DNA from: Burkholderiaceae bacterium
Lineage (GTDB): Bacteria > Pseudomonadota > Gammaproteobacteria > Burkholderiales > Burkholderiaceae_D
Length of the DNA: 52,908 bases
Direction: 5' to 3'
Assembly (NCBI GenBank): GCA_018261755.1
Contig: JAGTRJ010000009.1
Coordinates: 1 to 52,908 of the forward strand
In this document: one piece after another, positions 9,522 through 18,131 of the stretch
How positions within the stretch are numbered: the stretch's first letter is position 1
How the letters are laid out: every line of letters begins with the position of its first letter
Position numbers and translations under genes: made by a program
The notes under the pieces: model-generated
Seen by the model: the letters and a program-made list of their open reading frames with translations, nothing else
Databases searched by the model: none
What the model was told of the DNA's origin: nothing

Positions 9522-10970
9522 TCATGCACCCGCCTGATTTGATGGCAGCGGAATACGGAGCGAAATCGTGCATCCGCCGCCATCTGTCTGGCCGATCGAC
9601 AGCCTGCCGCCTAGGCTGTTGGCGCGCTCGATCATGCCGCGGATGCCGAACGATTGCGGTTTCAGCCGTTCGGCTGCCGCCATGCCCTTGCCGTCGTCGA
9701 TGATTTTCAGGTTGAGGTTGCCTCGGGTTCGGGCAAGCTGCACCGTGACCTGACTGGCGCCCGCGTGCTTGGCGATGTTGGTCAGCGCTTCCTGGAAAAT
9801 GCGGAAAATCGCGGTCGCCTGGTCGGAATGCAGCTCGATTTCCTTCGCATTGGTGGTGAATTCGCACGGAATGCCGATCTGCTTTTCGAATTCTTCCGCT
9901 TGCCACTCGATCGCGGCCACGATGCCGAAATCGAGAATGCTGGGGCGCAGGTCGCTGGCAATGCGGTGCGCCGATTCGATCGTGCGGTCCACCAGCAAAT
10001 CGACATAGGCCGCCTTTTCCGCCAGTACCTTGCTGTTGCGCGGCAGGCGGCTGGCCAGCAGCGCCAGCGCCATCTTGATCGCGGTCAGGTTGCCGCCGAT
10101 GTCGTCGTGCACCTCGCGCGCGATGCGGGTGCGTTCCTGTTCCTTCACATGTTCGATGTGCGCGGACAGTTCGGCCAGATGGGTGCGCGAACGCTTGATT
10201 TCGATTTCTTCCAGCTTGCCCTGCGTGATGTTGGTCATCAGCCCGTCCCACTGCACGCTGCCATCGGGCAACTGCCGCGGGGTGGCGCGCAGGTTGACCC
10301 ATTTGATGTCCTTCCATTCGTCGATCCAGATGCGGCCTTCCCAGTTCCATTCGTGCAGATCATGCGCCGACGCATCCATCGATTCGAGGTAGGACGACCG
10401 ATCTTCCGGCAAGACCAGCTCGAAAAATTGTTCCGGCCGCGAGAGCAGCTGTTCGGCCGCGATGCCGAGCAATGCGTGGCAGCCATCGCTCAGGTAGTTG
10501 AACGACAGCATGCCATTGGGTTGCAGCACAGACTGGTAGACGAGGCCGGGCGTATTCGACACGATCGCGCCAAAGCGGGATTTGTCCGGAAGCGCTTCGT
10601 CGTTGCGTTGCTGCCGTTCGCTGATGTCCCTTGCAATCACAATCCAGACCGGCGTTGCATCAGTGCGACAACGGAACAGACGGATTTCCGCCGGATAGCT
10701 GCTGCCATCCTGACGGTACAGCGCCGTTTCGAACTGATGCGGCCCGGCGCTGGCTGCGGCCGACATCGGCAGCAGCGTTTCCAGCGTGTGCGGCAAAATG
10801 TCTTGCGCGATATCCGTCAACGCCATGCCGGCGAGTTCGGCCGCCGGATATTGCAGGTTGGCGCAGGCGGCTTCGTTCACATGCAGCAAGCGCAGGCTGG
10901 CGCCATCCGCGACGTAGATTTCATCGAACGAACCTTGCATGACCACGGGGAGCCATTCTGCCGGCATCAT
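9522..10970 (-). CDS. Cytoplasmic PAS-domain sensor histidine kinase
   Basis: Encodes 482 residues: a first PAS domain at about 10-118, a second at about 133-253, a HisKA_3 dimerisation domain with the phosphoacceptor His288 in REVHDDIGGNLTAIK, and a HATPase domain containing EALTNIAKHAGA and DDGKGMA. This NarX/UhpB-like arrangement normally pairs with a LuxR-type regulator, and that gene follows after 32 bases. No membrane helix is visible, so the signal is probably sensed inside the cell through the PAS domains. The ligand is unknown. The start ATGATG has AAGG about ten bases upstream. Confidence 0.93.
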   Translation of the reverse strand: MMPAEWLPVVMQGSFDEIYVADGASLRLLHVNEAACANLQYPAAELAGMALTDIAQDILPHTLETLLPMSAAASAGPHQFETALYRQDGSSYPAEIRLFRCRTDATPVWIVIARDISERQQRNDEALPDKSRFGAIVSNTPGLVYQSVLQPNGMLSFNYLSDGCHALLGIAAEQLLSRPEQFFELVLPEDRSSYLESMDASAHDLHEWNWEGRIWIDEWKDIKWVNLRATPRQLPDGSVQWDGLMTNITQGKLEEIEIKRSRTHLAELSAHIEHVKEQERTRIAREVHDDIGGNLTAIKMALALLASRLPRNSKVLAEKAAYVDLLVDRTIESAHRIASDLRPSILDFGIVAAIEWQAEEFEKQIGIPCEFTTNAKEIELHSDQATAIFRIFQEALTNIAKHAGASQVTVQLARTRGNLNLKIIDDGKGMAAAERLKPQSFGIRGMIERANSLGGRLSIGQTDGGGCTISLRIPLPSNQAGA

Positions 10971-11352
10971 GTCTGGGGAGCCTTTCGCGATTGGTTTGAT
11001 TCGGCAAAGAATACCCCATCTGCAGGCGAAGATTCAAACGATTCTGCCCGTCGGGCGTATGGGCAATGCGAGGGCGAAGAATGGAAATGAAGGGGAAAAT
11101 GGCGCTTCTTCCTGATTCGTTGACCAGGCGAAACACGCTACCCTGCAGGCGTGGCGCGAATCGTGCGTGCGGCTGCTGTGGCGTCTTGTTCACGTATTTT
11201 GATGAATGTTAAGCGGTTTCCGCTGGAGCAGGTTATATTCTTGCTCCGATGCAATGAATTAAAAAGCGTGTTACCGTTGCACGGCACGGGCGCCTACAGG
11301 CGCGCAGTATGGGCTGGGCGGCCAGCAGGATATGACTTTGCAGTGAGGTGGG
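10971..11352. other. Divergent intergenic region, kinase gene / cheR
   Basis: This 382-base gap has no supportable gene. It holds the leftward promoter candidate at 11008-11037 and, on the cheR side, a 6-bp inverted repeat GGAGCA/TGCTCC (11225-11230, 11242-11247) whose loop contains TATATT (11234-11239). The repeat could be an operator overlapping a -10 box. No sigma-28 type promoter was recognised ahead of cheR. Confidence 0.5.
11008..11037 (-). promoter_or_regulatory. Sigma-70-like promoter of the kinase/regulator operon
   Basis: On the minus strand TTGAAT (11032-11037) and TATTCT (11008-11013) are separated by 18 bases, about 40 bases ahead of the kinase ATG. The fit to consensus is fair. 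Confidence 0.5.
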
Positions 11353-12225
11353 ATGGTGGCTGATGTCAAGGAAATGAAGAACAAGGAATTCGATTTCAAC
11401 GCGCGTGATTTCGAACGGGTTCGCTCGCTCATTTACAAGCAGGCGGGCATATCCCTGGCCAACAGCAAACACGAAATGGTGTATAGCCGCATTGCGCGCC
11501 GCTTGCGCGCATTGGGCATGACTTCGTTTGAAACCTATCTCGACGCGCTTGAGGGCGGCAAGCTGGGGGGCGAGTGGGAATCGTTCGTCAATGCGCTGAC
11601 CACGAACCTGACCTCATTTTTCCGCGAAGAGCACCATTTCCCGATTCTGGCCGAGCACATGAAGGGGCGGAAAGGGCCGGTGGAAATCTGGTGTTCGGCC
11701 AGTTCGACCGGCGAGGAGCCGTATTCGATCGCGATCACGCTGTGTGAAGCGTTTGGCACGCTGACGCCGCCAGCAAAAATCATCGCGACCGACATCGACA
11801 CCAATGTGCTGGCGACCGCGCAGGCGGGAATCTATTCGGATGACAAGCTGGGCAAAATGTCGCCCGAGCGGGTGCGGAAATTTTTCATGAAAGGCAAGGG
11901 CAGCAATGCCGGCATGGTGCGCGCGCGACAGGAGTTGCGCGACATGATTACCTTCCGCCAGCTCAACCTGCTGTCGGACAACTGGCCGATCCGCGGCGGT
12001 TTCGACGCGATTTTCTGCCGCAACGTGATGATCTATTTCGACAAGCCGACACAGGGCAAGATTCTGTCGAAGTTTGTTACCCTGATGAAACCGGATGGAC
12101 TGCTGTTTGCAGGACACTCGGAGAACTTCCAGTATGCGTCGAACGCGTTCAAGCTGCGTGGCAAGACGGTGTACCAGCTCGCCAATCCGGGGGCTGCCAA
12201 CGTGAATTCAACCAAACGGGATTGA
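11353..12225 (+). CDS. cheR: Chemotaxis protein methyltransferase CheR
   Basis: Transfers methyl groups from S-adenosylmethionine to glutamates of chemoreceptors, the adaptation step of chemotaxis. The 290 residues show the N-terminal helical CheR domain (about 15-85, with RIARRLRALGM) and the SAM-binding domain with EIWCSASSTGEEPYSIA, IIATDIDTNVL and FDAIFCRNVMIYFD. The CheD gene follows after four bases, so the two are cotranscribed. Unusually, cheB and other che genes do not follow; the next gene is on the other strand. Confidence 0.95.
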   Translation: MVADVKEMKNKEFDFNARDFERVRSLIYKQAGISLANSKHEMVYSRIARRLRALGMTSFETYLDALEGGKLGGEWESFVNALTTNLTSFFREEHHFPILAEHMKGRKGPVEIWCSASSTGEEPYSIAITLCEAFGTLTPPAKIIATDIDTNVLATAQAGIYSDDKLGKMSPERVRKFFMKGKGSNAGMVRARQELRDMITFRQLNLLSDNWPIRGGFDAIFCRNVMIYFDKPTQGKILSKFVTLMKPDGLLFAGHSENFQYASNAFKLRGKTVYQLANPGAANVNSTKRD

Positions 12226-12229
12226 ACGC

Positions 12230-12838
12230 ATGAGCAGCCTGCCAGACAAACATCTTGCCACCAATATCTACTACGACCGCGGCTTCGATCTGGATGCGGC
12301 CAAGATATTGCCGGGCGAGTTCTATTACACGCCGAAGAACATGGTGATCGTCACCGTGCTCGGTTCGTGCGTGTCGGCTTGCATTCGTGACCGGGTGACC
12401 GGCATCGGCGGCATGAACCATTTCATGTTGCCCAGCGATGGAAGCGAGGGCGGTTTGATGTCGGCCTCGATGCGCTACGGCACCTATGCGATGGAAATCC
12501 TGATCAACGAATTGCTGAAAGCCGGCGCGAAGCGTGAAAACCTGGAAGCGAAGGTGTTTGGCGGCGGCCATGTGCTGCAGGGATTCATCGCCATTAACGT
12601 GGGCGAACGCAATGCGCAGTTCGTGAAGGATTATCTGAAAACGGAAGGCATCCGCATTGTGGCCGAAGATCTGGAAGATATTTATCCGCGCAAGGTATAT
12701 TATTTCCCGCGCACCGGCAAAGTGCTGGTGAAAAAGCTCAAGCAGCTGCACAACAACACCATCGCGAACCGCGAGCAGGATTACGCCAACCGGCTGTCGA
12801 GCAAACCGGTGTCGGGCGAGATCGAACTATTTACCTGA
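12230..12838 (+). CDS. cheD: Chemoreceptor glutamine deamidase CheD
   Basis: Deamidates specific glutamines of chemoreceptors to glutamates, creating methylation sites. The 202 residues contain the catalytic Cys47 in VLGSCVSACI and His64 in GGMNHFMLP, plus the glycine-rich FGGGHV. The tail after about residue 165 is basic (KVLVKKLKQ) and extends beyond the minimal domain, as in other betaproteobacterial CheD proteins. It is the second gene of a cheR-cheD unit. Confidence 0.94.
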   Translation: MSSLPDKHLATNIYYDRGFDLDAAKILPGEFYYTPKNMVIVTVLGSCVSACIRDRVTGIGGMNHFMLPSDGSEGGLMSASMRYGTYAMEILINELLKAGAKRENLEAKVFGGGHVLQGFIAINVGERNAQFVKDYLKTEGIRIVAEDLEDIYPRKVYYFPRTGKVLVKKLKQLHNNTIANREQDYANRLSSKPVSGEIELFT

Positions 12839-12897
12839 ACCGTGTGGCGGCTGGCCGCAAGCGGCGCAACAGGGCCGGCTTTTGCTGGCGGGCAGGC

Positions 12898-13710
12898 TCA
12901 GGCCGCCAGTACCGAATGCAGCATCTTGAGCGCGATGATCAGCAGGTAGCCGCCAAAAACTCGTTTGGCCTTGTCACCATCCCAACGGCTGATCAGTCTG
13001 GCGCCCCATGATGCGCCGAGCGACGAGCAGCAGACAATTCCGATCAGCGCCGGCAGATGGACAAAGCCATAGGTCAGCGGCGGCAGATTCGGTGTGGACC
13101 AGCCAGAAATGAAATAGCTCAATGCGCCGCCGATGGCCACCGGAACGCCAATGGCCGAGGTGGTGCCGATGGCGCGCTTCATCGGCACATTGTGCCAGGC
13201 GAGATACGGCGTGACGATGAAGCCGCCGGTGGCAGCGGTCAGCGCGGCGACAATCCCGAAGAAAAATGAAACGATCAGCTGCCAGTGCGTGCGCGGCAGT
13301 TGCCGTGTCGGCGCCGGTTTGAAATTGCTGATCATGTTCACGGCGGCCAGCATGACGATGCCGCTGAAAATCAGCGTCAGCGGTCTGGTCGGCAGATGGC
13401 TGGCAATGGTCGAGCCGGCGATGCTGCCCAGTGCCAGTCCGACCGCCATCACCCTGGCTATCGTCCAGTCGACGTTGCCCAGTTTGCGGTGCACGTTCAT
13501 CGACACCGCCACCGTGACGATCATGCTCATCATCGTGGTGCCAAGGGCCATGTGCATGATGTGTTCGTGCGGGAAATGTTGCGCCGTAAACAGCATGTAC
13601 AGGATTGGCACCAGCACCAGGCCGCCGCCGACGCCGAACATGCCGGCGATCACGCTGACAACGGCACCAAGCAGCGGGTACGCCAGCCACCACAGAGAAA
13701 CGCTTTCCAT
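12898..13710 (-). CDS. TSUP (TauE/SafE) family membrane permease
   Basis: Encodes about 270 residues with roughly eight hydrophobic helices in two related halves, each with the glycine-rich signature (AGMFGVGGGLVLVPIL and TAATGGFIVTPYLAW). TSUP proteins move sulfite, sulfoacetate or other small organic anions across the inner membrane; the substrate here is unknown. Several in-frame starts exist (13770, 13725, 13710). The last is chosen because it gives the usual short lead before helix 1 and has GGAT nearby, but this is uncertain. The next gene upstream is on the same strand, 72 bases away. Confidence 0.85.
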   Translation of the reverse strand: MESVSLWWLAYPLLGAVVSVIAGMFGVGGGLVLVPILYMLFTAQHFPHEHIMHMALGTTMMSMIVTVAVSMNVHRKLGNVDWTIARVMAVGLALGSIAGSTIASHLPTRPLTLIFSGIVMLAAVNMISNFKPAPTRQLPRTHWQLIVSFFFGIVAALTAATGGFIVTPYLAWHNVPMKRAIGTTSAIGVPVAIGGALSYFISGWSTPNLPPLTYGFVHLPALIGIVCCSSLGASWGARLISRWDGDKAKRVFGGYLLIIALKMLHSVLAA

Positions 13711-13782
13711 GACCAAATCATCCATCAGCTGCGTCAGTTGGGCATGCGGGAAAATGCATGCCCGGTTCACGCATGGTTTGCA

Positions 13783-14766
13783 TTAGCCGTGATACAGCCC
13801 GGCCTGCCGCCCTTCCTCCTGCACCAGCGTCAGCAGAATGTCGATCGTCGGCGTCGGCACGCCGGTGAGCCGGCCGAGTTCCTGCACCGCCGTTACCAGC
13901 GCATCGATTTCCATCGAGCGGTGCCGCTCCAGATCCTGCAGCATCGACATCTTGTGTCCGACCGCTTTGCCGGCCACGTTCAGCCGCCGCTCGATCATCT
14001 CGTCGCCGATGTGCACGTTCAGCGCCTCGGTCACTGCTTTCGCCTCATGCATCATCTGCATGCACAGTGCGCGCAGGCCCGGCTCGGAGGTGATGCGGTC
14101 GAGCGTCGCGTGCGTCAGCGCGCTGATCGGGTTGAAGCAGACATTGCCCCACAGTTTGAGCCACACGTTCCAGCGGATGGCGTCGCGGATCGGCGCATCG
14201 AAATTCGCCGCCGTCAGTGCTTCGGCCAGCTTCACCACTCGTTCCGAGCGCGAGCCATCCGGTTCGCCGATGATGAAGCGGTTGAATTCGTGGTGCTCGA
14301 TCACGCCGGGGGCGATCACTTCGCACGCAGGATCGACCACGCAGCCGATCGCGCGCTCGGGGCCGATCAAATCCCATTGCAGCCCGCCGGGATCGACCGA
14401 TTCCAGTTTGCGCCCGTCGAATTTGCCGCCTTCCTGATAGAAGTACCACCACGGGATACCGTTCATCGCGGTTACCATCGCCGTGTCTGGGCCGAGCAGC
14501 GGCTTGAACGCGGCCGCGCTTTCATGCGACTGGTGCGCCTTCAATGCGCACAGCACGTAATCCTGATGGCCGAAATCGGCCGGGTTGTCGCTGGCCGGAA
14601 TGCGCGCCACCTTTTCCTGGCCGCCGATCAGCAGCTTCAGGCCATTTTTCTTGATCGCATCAAGGTGCTCGCCGCGCGCGACCACGCACACGTCCTGTCC
14701 CGAAAGCGCCAGTTCCACTGCCAGATAGCCGCCGATTGCGCCGGCTCCGAAGATGCAGAATTTCAT
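13783..14766 (-). CDS. Ketopantoate reductase-family protein (PanE/ApbA)
   Basis: Probable NADP(H)-dependent 2-dehydropantoate 2-reductase or a related 2-oxoacid reductase. The 327 residues begin with a Rossmann nucleotide loop GAGAIGG (from residue 7), have KAHQ at 76-79, and the C-terminal helical domain with WLKLWGNVCFNPI and the EID-type dimer region. It is somewhat longer than E. coli PanE, and many Burkholderiales carry several paralogues, so pantothenate synthesis is not certain. GGAGG lies six bases ahead of the ATG. It is divergent from the LysR gene, which makes it a likely regulatory target. Confidence 0.82.
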   Translation of the reverse strand: MKFCIFGAGAIGGYLAVELALSGQDVCVVARGEHLDAIKKNGLKLLIGGQEKVARIPASDNPADFGHQDYVLCALKAHQSHESAAAFKPLLGPDTAMVTAMNGIPWWYFYQEGGKFDGRKLESVDPGGLQWDLIGPERAIGCVVDPACEVIAPGVIEHHEFNRFIIGEPDGSRSERVVKLAEALTAANFDAPIRDAIRWNVWLKLWGNVCFNPISALTHATLDRITSEPGLRALCMQMMHEAKAVTEALNVHIGDEMIERRLNVAGKAVGHKMSMLQDLERHRSMEIDALVTAVQELGRLTGVPTPTIDILLTLVQEEGRQAGLYHG

Positions 14767-14851
14767 GTCGAACCTCCGTTGTGGTTGCTTGCCTGTATTT
14801 AGTGTAATCGCGGATCACTTATAAGAAAAATACTTTTTGTATTGGTGATTT

Positions 14852-14866
14852 ATATGTTTATCATAT
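14852..14866. promoter_or_regulatory. Candidate LysR operator
   Basis: A perfect 5-bp dyad ATATG-tttat-CATAT lies in the AT-rich space between the divergent ketopantoate-reductase-like and LysR genes, 28 bases ahead of the LysR ATG. LysR proteins commonly bind AT-rich dyads in such places. Confidence 0.35.
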
Positions 14867-14893
14867 GATTTGTTTTTGCCAACCGTACCGATC

Positions 14894-15817
14894 ATGGATA
14901 TCCGCCAGCTCCGCTATTTCATGGCCATCGTCGAAGAAGGACAGATCAGCCGCGCCGCGCAACGGCTGCATATCGCTCAGCCGCCGCTCAGTTTGCAGCT
15001 CAAATTGCTGGAGCAGGAACTGGGGGTGCAACTGATCGAGCGCAGCACGCGTCACCTGCAGCCGACGCAGGCCGGCCATGCGCTGTACCAGCGCGCGGAA
15101 CAGATTGTCGGGCTGGTCGATGCGGCGGCGAAGGAAATGCGCGAGCACGATGGCGCGATGCGCGGCGTGCTGGCGCTTGGCAGTCCGCCGGCGATAGGCA
15201 ACCTGTACATGCCGGAGCGCATCCAGATGTTTCATGCGCGCTACCCTGAAGTCCGGTTTCAGTGGCGCGAAGGCAATACTTTCCGCATTCTGGAACTGCT
15301 GGATGCGAACGTGATCGAATTCGGCATCGTGCGCCTGCCGGTGCGCGAAGGGGCGTATGACATGATTCCACTGCTGACCGAGCCGTGGGTGGCGATTTTT
15401 CCGCGCCAGCGCGGACGCAAACGGCGCGTTCGCGTCACTCTGGGCGAACTGGCCGGCCAGCCTTTGCTGCTGATGAACCGGCAGGCCGGCATTCGCGCGC
15501 ACGATATGGTGCTGGATGCATTCGCTGCCGCCGGTATCGTGCCGGACGTATTCTGCGAAAGCGACAACGTGCTGGCCTTGCTGTCGCTGGTCGAGCGCCA
15601 GTTGGGCGTGGCGATCATGCCGCGCTCGACCCTGAGCTTGCGTTCGGCGGACGATTTCGACGTGTGCGAGATTGCCGATTGCCACCTTGAATCGTCGGTG
15701 GCGGTGATCTGGCACCGGAACCGGCGGTTGTCCGCGCCGGCACGCCTGTTCCTTGAACTGTTCGATACGGCTACAATGTCCGGTTCCATTCCCGAACAGA
15801 CAGGTCCATCATGCTGA
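14894..15817 (+). CDS. LysR-family transcriptional regulator
   Basis: Encodes 307 residues: a winged helix-turn-helix at residues 1-60 (MDIRQLRYFMAIVEEGQIS, AAQRLHIAQPPLS) and a periplasmic-binding-like effector domain from about 90. The ATG at 14894 is chosen because it gives the standard LysR N-terminus. An in-frame start at 14870 would add eight residues. The 3' end overlaps the rlmJ start by seven bases (ATGCTGA), so rlmJ is probably translated in part by coupling. Divergence from the ketopantoate-reductase-like gene suggests control of that gene. The effector is unknown. Confidence 0.92.
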   Translation: MDIRQLRYFMAIVEEGQISRAAQRLHIAQPPLSLQLKLLEQELGVQLIERSTRHLQPTQAGHALYQRAEQIVGLVDAAAKEMREHDGAMRGVLALGSPPAIGNLYMPERIQMFHARYPEVRFQWREGNTFRILELLDANVIEFGIVRLPVREGAYDMIPLLTEPWVAIFPRQRGRKRRVRVTLGELAGQPLLLMNRQAGIRAHDMVLDAFAAAGIVPDVFCESDNVLALLSLVERQLGVAIMPRSTLSLRSADDFDVCEIADCHLESSVAVIWHRNRRLSAPARLFLELFDTATMSGSIPEQTGPSC

Positions 15818-16728
15818 GCTACCGCCACGCCTTCCATGCCGGCAACCACGCCGACGTGCTCAAGCACTTCGTGCTGATGCAATTGATCCGGCATTTGCAG
15901 CAAAAGGACACACCGTTCCACTATGTCGATACCCACGCCGGCGCCGGTTTGTATGCGCTCGATCAGGGTTACGCCGCCAAGAGCCGCGAGGCTGACACCG
16001 GCATTGCGCAACTGTGGCAGCGCAAGGATTTGCCAGAGCCGCTGGCCGAATACTTGCAATTCGTGCGCGAAATGAATGCCGATCGCAAGCTGCGCCATTA
16101 TCCCGGTTCGCCGTGGATAGCGAACGCGCTGCTGCGCGATCAGGATCGGCTGCGGCTGTTCGAGCTGCACCCGACCGACAACAAAATCCTGTGCGACAAC
16201 TTCCGCGAACTGGAAAAGCAGCAGGGCAGGCCGCGTGGGCGCGGCACGCGCGTGATGATCGAGCGGGGCGATGGTTTTGCCGCACTCAAGGCACTGCTGC
16301 CGCCGCCGTCCAGGCGGGCGCTGGTGCTGATCGACCCGCCGTACGAAGTCAAAACCGATTACCGTAGCGTGCTCGATACGCTGGACGATGCGTTGAAGCG
16401 CTTCCCCACCGGCACCTATGCCATCTGGTACCCGGTGCTGCAGCGCAACGAATCGAAGCAGTTGCAGAACCGTCTGAAGCGCCTGCCGGCGGCGAGCTGG
16501 CTCGACGTGACGCTATCGGTCACCGGTCCGACGCCGGATGGCTTCGGCCTGCGCGCCAGCGGCATGTTCGTGCTGAACCCGCCGTGGACGCTGGCGGCGA
16601 CGTTGAACGAAGTAATGCCTTTCCTCGTGTCGGCGCTCGGGCAGGATGCCGACGCTGGCTTCACGCTCGAAACCGGCGAGAACCCGGCTCCGGGCAAGGG
16701 CAAAGGCCGGAATGCCGACGACGATTAA
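15811..16728 (+). CDS. rlmJ: 23S rRNA (adenine-2030-N6)-methyltransferase RlmJ
   Basis: Methylates N6 of A2030 in 23S rRNA using S-adenosylmethionine. The 305 residues start with the family signature MLSYRHAFHAGNHADVLKH, have the SAM-binding YVDTHAGAGLY and the N6-adenine catalytic motif DPPYE near residue 175. The C-terminal 20 residues are lysine/glycine-rich and longer than in E. coli. It overlaps the LysR gene by seven bases. Element copy C begins 32 bases past its stop. Confidence 0.93.
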   Translation: MLSYRHAFHAGNHADVLKHFVLMQLIRHLQQKDTPFHYVDTHAGAGLYALDQGYAAKSREADTGIAQLWQRKDLPEPLAEYLQFVREMNADRKLRHYPGSPWIANALLRDQDRLRLFELHPTDNKILCDNFRELEKQQGRPRGRGTRVMIERGDGFAALKALLPPPSRRALVLIDPPYEVKTDYRSVLDTLDDALKRFPTGTYAIWYPVLQRNESKQLQNRLKRLPAASWLDVTLSVTGPTPDGFGLRASGMFVLNPPWTLAATLNEVMPFLVSALGQDADAGFTLETGENPAPGKGKGRNADDD

Positions 16729-16760
16729 GCCAGCTGCCAGCGAAAAAGCCCGTTTTGTCA

Positions 16761-16870
16761 GGGGTATGTGCCTGAAATAAGCTTCCGAGCCACAGTTTTG
16801 CTGGCTTTTTAAAAATACTGGCGGGAGTATATTTTTTGGCCTTGCTGACCAAAACCACCATTCTGGTCAG
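16761..16870 (-). repeat. Dispersed intergenic element, copy C (long form)
   Basis: Read on the minus strand it starts with hairpin arms TGACCA/TGGTCA, then GGCCAAAAAATATACTCC, CAGTATTTTT, the central GCCAGCAAAACTGTGGC and the end CATACCCC (16761 side). It matches copy A closely, but the 5' hairpin arms differ in matching positions, keeping the pairing. It fills the space between convergent rlmJ and a methyltransferase gene and ends exactly where the latter's stop codon begins. Confidence 0.85.
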
Positions 16871-17590
16871 TTATTTTTGGCTGCCACAGGCGTGTTGCGG
16901 TTCAGACAGCAGTTTTTCCGGCCGGGCGGCGTGCTGGCGGCGCAGGTTGCCGCTCAGTCTGGAAGGCTTTTGCAGCACGACGGAATAGGCGAAACGGTTG
17001 CCCTGATGGCTGCTTTCGACAAAGCCGGCGGCAGCCGCCATCTCGACCACCTTTTTATGGCTGACGTAGTGCGGGTCGAACACGCTTTCGCACACCAGCA
17101 GCTTGCCATCTTCTCTTAGCGCCGCATGAATGACCGGGAACACGCGCTTTGCGTCCGGGATTTCACCTAGCGCCATCACCATCACCGCAGCATCGAGCGA
17201 ACCGTCGGGCAGGTTCGGCTCGCGCGCATCGCACAGCAACAGGCGGATGTTGGTCAGCCCGTTCTGCTCCGCCTTGGCAGCGATTTTGGTCAGCATTTCC
17301 GCCTGCACGTCGAGCGCTATGACTTCGCCGCCGGCAGACAGCGCGCGGGCCAGCGGAATCGTCACGCGCCCCGGGCCGCAGCCGATGTCGGCGATGCAGT
17401 CGCTGGTGCCGGGGTCGAGATGGCGCAGGATGGCGGCAGAGCGGGTCACGCGCGCGAGCGGATTTTCCATTTCGACTAGCCAGCTGATTGAGGCGGGGCA
17501 GGGGAGCAGGCGTTGACGCGAACCGCGCCGCCAGAAGAACCAGATGGCCGCCACGGCGCACAGCGCGAGAACGGAAAGAATAAGAGCCAT
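16871..17590 (-). CDS. Membrane-anchored class I SAM methyltransferase
   Basis: Encodes 239 residues. Residues 1-20 form one hydrophobic helix (MALILSVLALCAVAAIWFFW) followed by RRGSRQR, which suggests an inner-membrane anchor with the enzyme in the cytoplasm. The rest is a class I methyltransferase fold: motif I IADIGCGPGRVTI (about 66-78), motif II VIALDVQAEML, and LLLCDAREPNLPDGS. The substrate is unknown. A signal anchor on such an enzyme is uncommon. It lies 96 bases downstream of the PACE transporter gene on the same strand, so an operon is possible. Confidence 0.8.
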   Translation of the reverse strand: MALILSVLALCAVAAIWFFWRRGSRQRLLPCPASISWLVEMENPLARVTRSAAILRHLDPGTSDCIADIGCGPGRVTIPLARALSAGGEVIALDVQAEMLTKIAAKAEQNGLTNIRLLLCDAREPNLPDGSLDAAVMVMALGEIPDAKRVFPVIHAALREDGKLLVCESVFDPHYVSHKKVVEMAAAAGFVESSHQGNRFAYSVVLQKPSRLSGNLRRQHAARPEKLLSEPQHACGSQK

Positions 17591-17686
17591 GTTGCTTGTC
17601 GTGCTTGCTGCAGTGAAGAACCGGCGGTCAATCTAGCACGGCCGCATGGTGGCGGCAAGAATGTCGTGGTGTCTGGCAGACAGCGG

Positions 17687-18115
17687 CTAGCGCGGGCGTG
17701 CAACCGATTCGGGCAAGCCGAAGATCCGGTCAAACGCCCAGTGGAAGGCAATCGCATAAAAAAAGAAAAATACCAGCAGAGCGGCATCGGCCAGCAGCGC
17801 GTGCCACAGCGACAGCTTGAGCCACCAGGCAAGCAGCGGTATGGTCATCAGCGCCAGTCCGCCCTCGAATCCGGCTGCGTGTGCCAGCCTGCGCCTGGCC
17901 GAGCGCACCGTTTCCGGTTGCCGCCGTTCCCAGCGCTCAAACAGGGTGTTGAAGACGTAATTCCAGCCGACAGCGATCAGCGAGATGACGATGGCCAGCG
18001 CGCCGGAGGTGTGCAGCGATTGGTCGAACACCCATCCGAGCACGGGTGAAACGAGTACCATGGCGAGTGCTTCATACAGCACTGCTTGTACGATTTTCCG
18101 GGTGCGTGGACGCAT
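17687..18115 (-). CDS. PACE-family efflux protein
   Basis: Encodes 142 residues with four hydrophobic helices in two bacterial-transmembrane-pair repeats, the layout of the proteobacterial antimicrobial compound efflux family (AceI-like). Family-type sequences include VLYEALAMVLVSPVLGW, VGWNYVFNTLFERWE, the repeated HAAGFEGGLALMTIPLLAWW and YAIAFHWAFDRIF. Characterised members export chlorhexidine and related biocides or polyamines. The substrate here is not known. It lies 16 bases downstream of the RsmI-like gene on the same strand. Confidence 0.85.
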   Translation of the reverse strand: MRPRTRKIVQAVLYEALAMVLVSPVLGWVFDQSLHTSGALAIVISLIAVGWNYVFNTLFERWERRQPETVRSARRRLAHAAGFEGGLALMTIPLLAWWLKLSLWHALLADAALLVFFFFYAIAFHWAFDRIFGLPESVARPR

Positions 18116-18131
18116 GTCTTGTGCGGCGGCC

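Noticed and set aside
10991-11017. GGTTTGATT...ATACCCC resembling the end of element copy D
   Set aside because: No hairpin or central block accompanies it, and it overlaps a better-supported promoter.
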